Source: Streptohalobacillus salinus (GTDB taxonomy: Bacteria > Bacillota > Bacilli > Bacillales > Amphibacillaceae). From it: a stretch of 54,976 bases of DNA. Below the pieces are notes generated by a model. It saw nothing but the letters and a program-made list of their open reading frames with translations, searched no databases and was not told the DNA's origin. Below are positions 51,138-54,976 of this stretch, one piece after another. Where the stretch lies: the NCBI RefSeq assembly GCF_003201605.1, contig NZ_QJJR01000017.1:1-54976 (forward strand), written 5' to 3'. The translations under genes and the position numbers were made by a program. Each line of letters starts with the position of its first letter. Position 1 is the stretch's first letter.

Positions 51138-53603
51138 ATGGAGACGAAAACAGTAAAGATTGAAGGGATGACCTGTGCTTCTTGCGCCCAAACGGTCGAA
51201 AAAGCGACGAAAAAGATTGAGGGGGTTGACACAGCAAGTGTTAATTTAGCCACTGAAAAATTAACCGTTGCTTATGATGCTGCGGATGTGTCAATGGAAG
51301 ACATTCAATCAGCGATTGATAAAGCAGGCTATAAGGTAGCTGCTGACACAGAACGTAAGACTTTCTCAATCACAGGTATGACCTGTGCCTCCTGTGCACA
51401 AACGATTGAAAAAGCAACAAAAAAAATGGCAGGTGTAACAGAAGTTGATGTGAATTTAGCCACTGAAAAAATGAGTGTTCAGTATGATGCCGCAACCGTA
51501 ACTGCAGCAGCGATTAAAGATGCAGTTGCTGAAGCAGGTTACTTAGCGGAAGAAGAGGTTAACAGATCGTCAGCATCGGTTGATGAAGATCGAATCAAAA
51601 AGGAACAAGAAATAAAAGGGCTTTGGAAACGGTTTTTAATCTCTGCAATCTTCTCGCTCCCGCTCCTTTACATTGCGATGGGACATATGGTCGGTGCGCC
51701 GATACCGAGATTCATTCATCCTGTCGCTAACCCTGAAGCTTTTGCTCTGGCTCAAGCACTCTTAACCTTTCCAGTTATTTTAGTGAATAGAACGATTTAT
51801 GCAACAGGGTTTAAAACGTTATTTAGAGGTCATCCAAATATGGATGCATTGATCGCAATCGGAACAAGTGCTGCCGCGCTCTACGGTGTTTTTGCCACCG
51901 TGATGATTTATACGGGGGATACAAGTTATGTCGATGATTTGTATTATGAGACGGCTGCCGTTATTTTAGCACTCATTACCTTAGGTAAGTATTTAGAAAC
52001 CTTGACTAAAGGAAAAACGTCAGAGGCCATTAAAAAATTGATGGGTTTAGCACCGAAGACAGCGCACGTTGTGAGGGATGGACAAGAGTTAGAAATAGCC
52101 ATTGATGACGTGGTCGTCGACGATATCATTATTGTTAAACCAGGAGAAAAGCTACCCGTTGATGGTGTGGTCGTCGAAGGAATGACAGCCATTGATGAAT
52201 CGATGTTAACAGGTGAAAGTATCCCTGTAGAAAAAACATCTGGAGATAAAGTTATCGGTGCAAGCATTAATAAAAATGGTACAATTCAATACCGAGCAAC
52301 GAAAGTTGGTAAGGATACAGCACTTGCTCAAATTATTAAATTAGTCGAAGAAGCCCAAGGCTCGAAAGCACCTATTGCTAAAATGGCGGATATTATTTCC
52401 GGTTACTTTGTGCCGATTGTTATCGGACTTGCGCTCATTTCTGGATTGGCTTGGTACCTTAGTGGACAGTCGCTGATTTTCTCGTTAACCATTTTAATTT
52501 CGGTGCTTGTTATCGCTTGTCCATGTGCATTAGGGCTGGCAACGCCGACCGCCATTATGATTGGAACCGGGAAAGGCGCGGAGAACGGTGTCTTAATAAA
52601 AAGTGGGGTTGCCCTTGAAACCACCCATAAACTAGAGACAATTGTCTTTGATAAGACAGGAACAATCACTGAAGGGAAACCGATTGTGACGGATGTGGTA
52701 ACCGTAAAAGGTATCTTGGATAATACGTTGCTCGCACTAGCAGCTTCTGCCGAAAAGGGGTCAGAACATCCTTTAGGTGAGGCAATTGTCAAAGGTGCAG
52801 AAGAACGCCAGTTAAGCTTAATGAAAACAACTACCTTCCATGCGATTCCGGGTCATGGTATCGAAGTAACCATTGATGACCAAAACGTGCTATTGGGAAA
52901 CAAAAAATTAATGGATGACCGGATGATTTCACTAGCAGAATTAAGTGACACGTCGGACCAGTTAGCGTCTGATGGAAAAACACCCATGTATATTGCGATT
53001 GATGGAGAAATCGCTGGCATCATTGCTGTAGCAGATACTGTGAAAGAAAACAGTCTGAAAGCGATTGAACAACTACACCAAATGGGAATCGAAGTTGCCA
53101 TGATTACAGGTGATAATAAACGGACAGCAGAAGCGATCGCCAAACAAGTAGGAATCGATCGCGTACTTAGTGAAGTCCTACCAGAGGATAAAGCGAGTGA
53201 AGTGAAAAAACTTCAAGCAGAAGGTAAAAAGGTCGCCATGGTTGGTGACGGCATTAATGATGCACCAGCGCTCGCGCAAGCAGATGTTGGGATTGCGATT
53301 GGATCTGGTACCGATGTCGCGATGGAGTCAGCAGACATTGTATTAATGCGTAGTGATTTGATGGATGTACCAACAGCGGTTCAACTAAGTAAATCAACAC
53401 TCAAAAACATTAAACAGAATTTATTCTGGGCATTTGCATACAATACAGCTGGGATTCCAGTAGCGATGGGGTTATTATTCTTATTTGGTGGCCCACTCTT
53501 AAGCCCGATTTTCGCGGCTGCCGCTATGAGTTTTAGTTCTGTATCCGTACTTTTAAATGCATTACGATTGAAGCGTTTTAAACCGGTGCAAGCAAATCGT
53601 TAA
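51138..53603 (+). CDS. copA: Copper-transporting P1B-type ATPase CopA
   Basis: The 821-aa pump has two N-terminal HMA domains, each with GMTCASC (Cys13/16 and Cys83/86), eight membrane helices, TGES, the ion-site motif CPC (Cys461-Pro-Cys463), phosphorylation Asp505 in DKTGT, HP in SEHPLGEA and GDGINDAP. CPC with GMTCASC indicates Cu+ (or Ag+) transport. The start at METKTVKIEG is set by AAAGGGTGAAG 7 nt upstream; the earlier in-frame start overlaps copZ and has no RBS. Two HMA domains, compared with one in E. hirae CopA, match Bacillus-type CopA. Confidence 0.96.
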   Translation: METKTVKIEGMTCASCAQTVEKATKKIEGVDTASVNLATEKLTVAYDAADVSMEDIQSAIDKAGYKVAADTERKTFSITGMTCASCAQTIEKATKKMAGVTEVDVNLATEKMSVQYDAATVTAAAIKDAVAEAGYLAEEEVNRSSASVDEDRIKKEQEIKGLWKRFLISAIFSLPLLYIAMGHMVGAPIPRFIHPVANPEAFALAQALLTFPVILVNRTIYATGFKTLFRGHPNMDALIAIGTSAAALYGVFATVMIYTGDTSYVDDLYYETAAVILALITLGKYLETLTKGKTSEAIKKLMGLAPKTAHVVRDGQELEIAIDDVVVDDIIIVKPGEKLPVDGVVVEGMTAIDESMLTGESIPVEKTSGDKVIGASINKNGTIQYRATKVGKDTALAQIIKLVEEAQGSKAPIAKMADIISGYFVPIVIGLALISGLAWYLSGQSLIFSLTILISVLVIACPCALGLATPTAIMIGTGKGAENGVLIKSGVALETTHKLETIVFDKTGTITEGKPIVTDVVTVKGILDNTLLALAASAEKGSEHPLGEAIVKGAEERQLSLMKTTTFHAIPGHGIEVTIDDQNVLLGNKKLMDDRMISLAELSDTSDQLASDGKTPMYIAIDGEIAGIIAVADTVKENSLKAIEQLHQMGIEVAMITGDNKRTAEAIAKQVGIDRVLSEVLPEDKASEVKKLQAEGKKVAMVGDGINDAPALAQADVGIAIGSGTDVAMESADIVLMRSDLMDVPTAVQLSKSTLKNIKQNLFWAFAYNTAGIPVAMGLLFLFGGPLLSPIFAAAAMSFSSVSVLLNALRLKRFKPVQANR

Positions 53604-53687
53604 GAGCAGTGATGATTAGAACGGGTATAGAAGCGGGGTGATTTTTGCCGCCGATCCGTTTAACAATAATCAAAAAGAGGTGGAAAC

Positions 53688-54976
53688 ATGAACAAACACG
53701 AACATCATCAACATAAACAGACAGATGAAGCGAACCATAACGGAGAGCATAGTCATCATGATGAGACACATCAAGATCATCATGGTCAGCACGAGGGGCA
53801 TGATCACGGTCATGATCATAGCCATATGATTGATGACTTTAAGAAGCGCTTCTATATTTCAACAATTGTGACCATTCCAATCTTAATTTTATCACCGATG
53901 CTACAATCGTTCGTCAATGTGGATTGGCGCTTTACGGGTGATATGTATCTTTTATTTATCCTGTCTACCTTTGTTTTCTTCTACGGTGGTATGCCGTTTC
54001 TAAAAGGGGCAAAAGATGAGTTAAAAGACAAAAATCCAGGCATGATGACTTTAATCGCTTTAGCGATTGTGGTTGCCTACGGTTATAGTTCCTTAACCGT
54101 CTTTGGCCTACCAGGTAATAATTTCTTCTGGGAATTAGCAACGTTAGTTGATATTATGCTTTTAGGTCACTGGATTGAGATGCGTTCCGTGATGAGTGCT
54201 TCCAATGCACTGGAAGAATTGGTCAAGTTAATGCCCTCTGAGGCACACCTGATCGATGAAGAGGGTAACGTTAAAGAGGTACCTATTCAAGAATTAACCA
54301 AAGGAAATCGAGTTCTTGTGAAACCGGGTGAAAAAATACCGGTCGATGGGGTGATTGAAAAAGGTCAGTCTGCGGTCGACGAATCGATGTTGACGGGTGA
54401 ATCGGTGCCCGTTGAAAAAAACATCGATGATGAAGTCATCGGTGGGGCGATTAATGGCGAAGGTTCCTTAACGGTTTCGGTGGTCAAAACAGGTGAAGAA
54501 AGTTACTTATCTCAAGTTGTGACGATGGTGAAGGAAGCGCAGGAATCGAAATCAAAAACACAAGACTTATCTAACCGCGCGGCAAGATGGTTGTTTTACC
54601 TTGCCTTAGCTGCAGGTTTAATTACCTTAGTGGTTTGGTTGTCGCTCGGTTACACCTTTAATTATGCGCTTGAGCGCATGGTGACGGTTATGATTATTGC
54701 TTGTCCACATGCCTTAGGTCTTGCGACACCACTCGTTGTTGCGCGCTCGACAGCACTAGCGGCTAAACGGGGCTTGTTAATTCGAAACCGCGCGAGCTTT
54801 GAAGAGGCAAGAAAGCTACAGTCGGTGGTCTTTGATAAAACGGGCACCTTAACAGAAGGCGCCTTCGGCATTACCGATGTTCACATTGTCGATGGCTTCG
54901 AAGAAGCGGATGTTTTAGCGTTGGCTGCCTCGTTAGAACAAGAGTCAGAACATCCAATTGCCCGTGGAATTGTGGA
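53688..54976 (+). CDS. copB: Copper-exporting P1B-type ATPase CopB, 3'-truncated by window
   Basis: The visible 429 codons start [20 protein letters not shown] and contain a His/Asp-rich metal-binding N-terminus (about 1-48: [13 protein letters not shown]). Membrane helices, [11 protein letters not shown], the CPH ion motif (Cys339-Pro-His341 in [12 protein letters not shown]) and DKTGT (Asp383) follow. CPH and a His-rich head define CopB-type (P1B-3) Cu/Ag exporters. GAGGTGG precedes the ATG. It is cut at window position 54976 before the P-domain hinge; expect about 700 residues in total. Confidence 0.95.
   Translation, partial: MNKHEHHQHKQTDEANHNGEHSHHDETHQDHHGQHEGHDHGHDHSHMIDDFKKRFYISTIVTIPILILSPMLQSFVNVDWRFTGDMYLLFILSTFVFFYGGMPFLKGAKDELKDKNPGMMTLIALAIVVAYGYSSLTVFGLPGNNFFWELATLVDIMLLGHWIEMRSVMSASNALEELVKLMPSEAHLIDEEGNVKEVPIQELTKGNRVLVKPGEKIPVDGVIEKGQSAVDESMLTGESVPVEKNIDDEVIGGAINGEGSLTVSVVKTGEESYLSQVVTMVKEAQESKSKTQDLSNRAARWLFYLALAAGLITLVVWLSLGYTFNYALERMVTVMIIACPHALGLATPLVVARSTALAAKRGLLIRNRASFEEARKLQSVVFDKTGTLTEGAFGITDVHIVDGFEEADVLALAASLEQESEHPIARGIV

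Noticed and set aside
52403-52792. Minus-strand frames across copA
   Set aside because: Shadows of the P-type ATPase coding sequence without start signals.

Overview
The window reads as a chromosomal stretch of a low-GC Gram-positive bacterium (Bacillota). AGGAGG-type ribosome binding sites, lipobox lipoproteins, a LiaFSR-type envelope-stress operon, a SAM-I (S-box) riboswitch, Fur boxes and a copYZAB copper operon with a CopY repressor all point that way. CopY and the EndA-like nuclease lean towards Lactobacillales (Enterococcus/Carnobacterium-like), but the species cannot be fixed from this sequence alone.

Region 1 (about 1-11000) is accessory and partly decayed. It opens with four broken insertion sequences (ISL3-like, IS21, IS1380, IS3). 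Next come an unknown 289-aa gene, a 503-aa SIR2-domain protein that looks like an anti-phage effector, a small HTH peptide overlapping an acidic ORF, and a leftward group: membrane-anchored EndA-type nuclease with a C-terminal calcium-binding-like repeat, a four-TM protein, and a MerR-like/ribbon-helix-helix protein. The end of the region holds C-terminal fragments of AlbA-type ATP-binding proteins, a 79-bp direct repeat in two copies exactly 1120 bp apart, long palindromes and iteron-like repeats, consistent with an integrated or decayed mobile element.

Region 2 (11000-15950) is one leftward envelope-stress operon: LiaI-like membrane protein, PspA/LiaH, LiaF, LiaS, LiaR, a HAAS-domain protein and a LiaG-like DUF4097 protein, closed by a strong terminator. 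To its right is a 34-aa Cys-containing peptide gene with its own consensus promoter and RBS, resembling a class I lanthipeptide precursor.

Region 3 (16600-23200) concerns extracellular electron-acceptor use: a dicarboxylate symporter, a secreted lipoprotein FMN/FAD fumarate-reductase-type enzyme, and a DcuSR/CitAB-type two-component system. An IS1182 remnant lies inside it.

Region 4 (23600-36600) is housekeeping and transport: an EamA exporter, an amidase, selD-mnmH for 2-selenouridine in tRNA, a HAD phosphatase, DUF2200, an ABC importer whose substrate-binding protein lies convergently with a polysaccharide deacetylase, a DUF2975/HTH pair, and a 5'-nucleotidase-like phosphoesterase. That last gene is divergent from a phnDCEE phosphonate importer (36750-40400); the intergenic region contains Pho-box-like repeats.

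Region 5 (40800-54976) has a polytopic membrane protein, an OsmC-family gene under a SAM-I riboswitch, a renalase-like oxidoreductase and a GNAT acetyltransferase. It also has a leftward siderophore ABC operon divergent from a ferredoxin-NADP reductase, with a Fur box on each side. The copYZAB operon with cop boxes is last; copB is cut by the window end.
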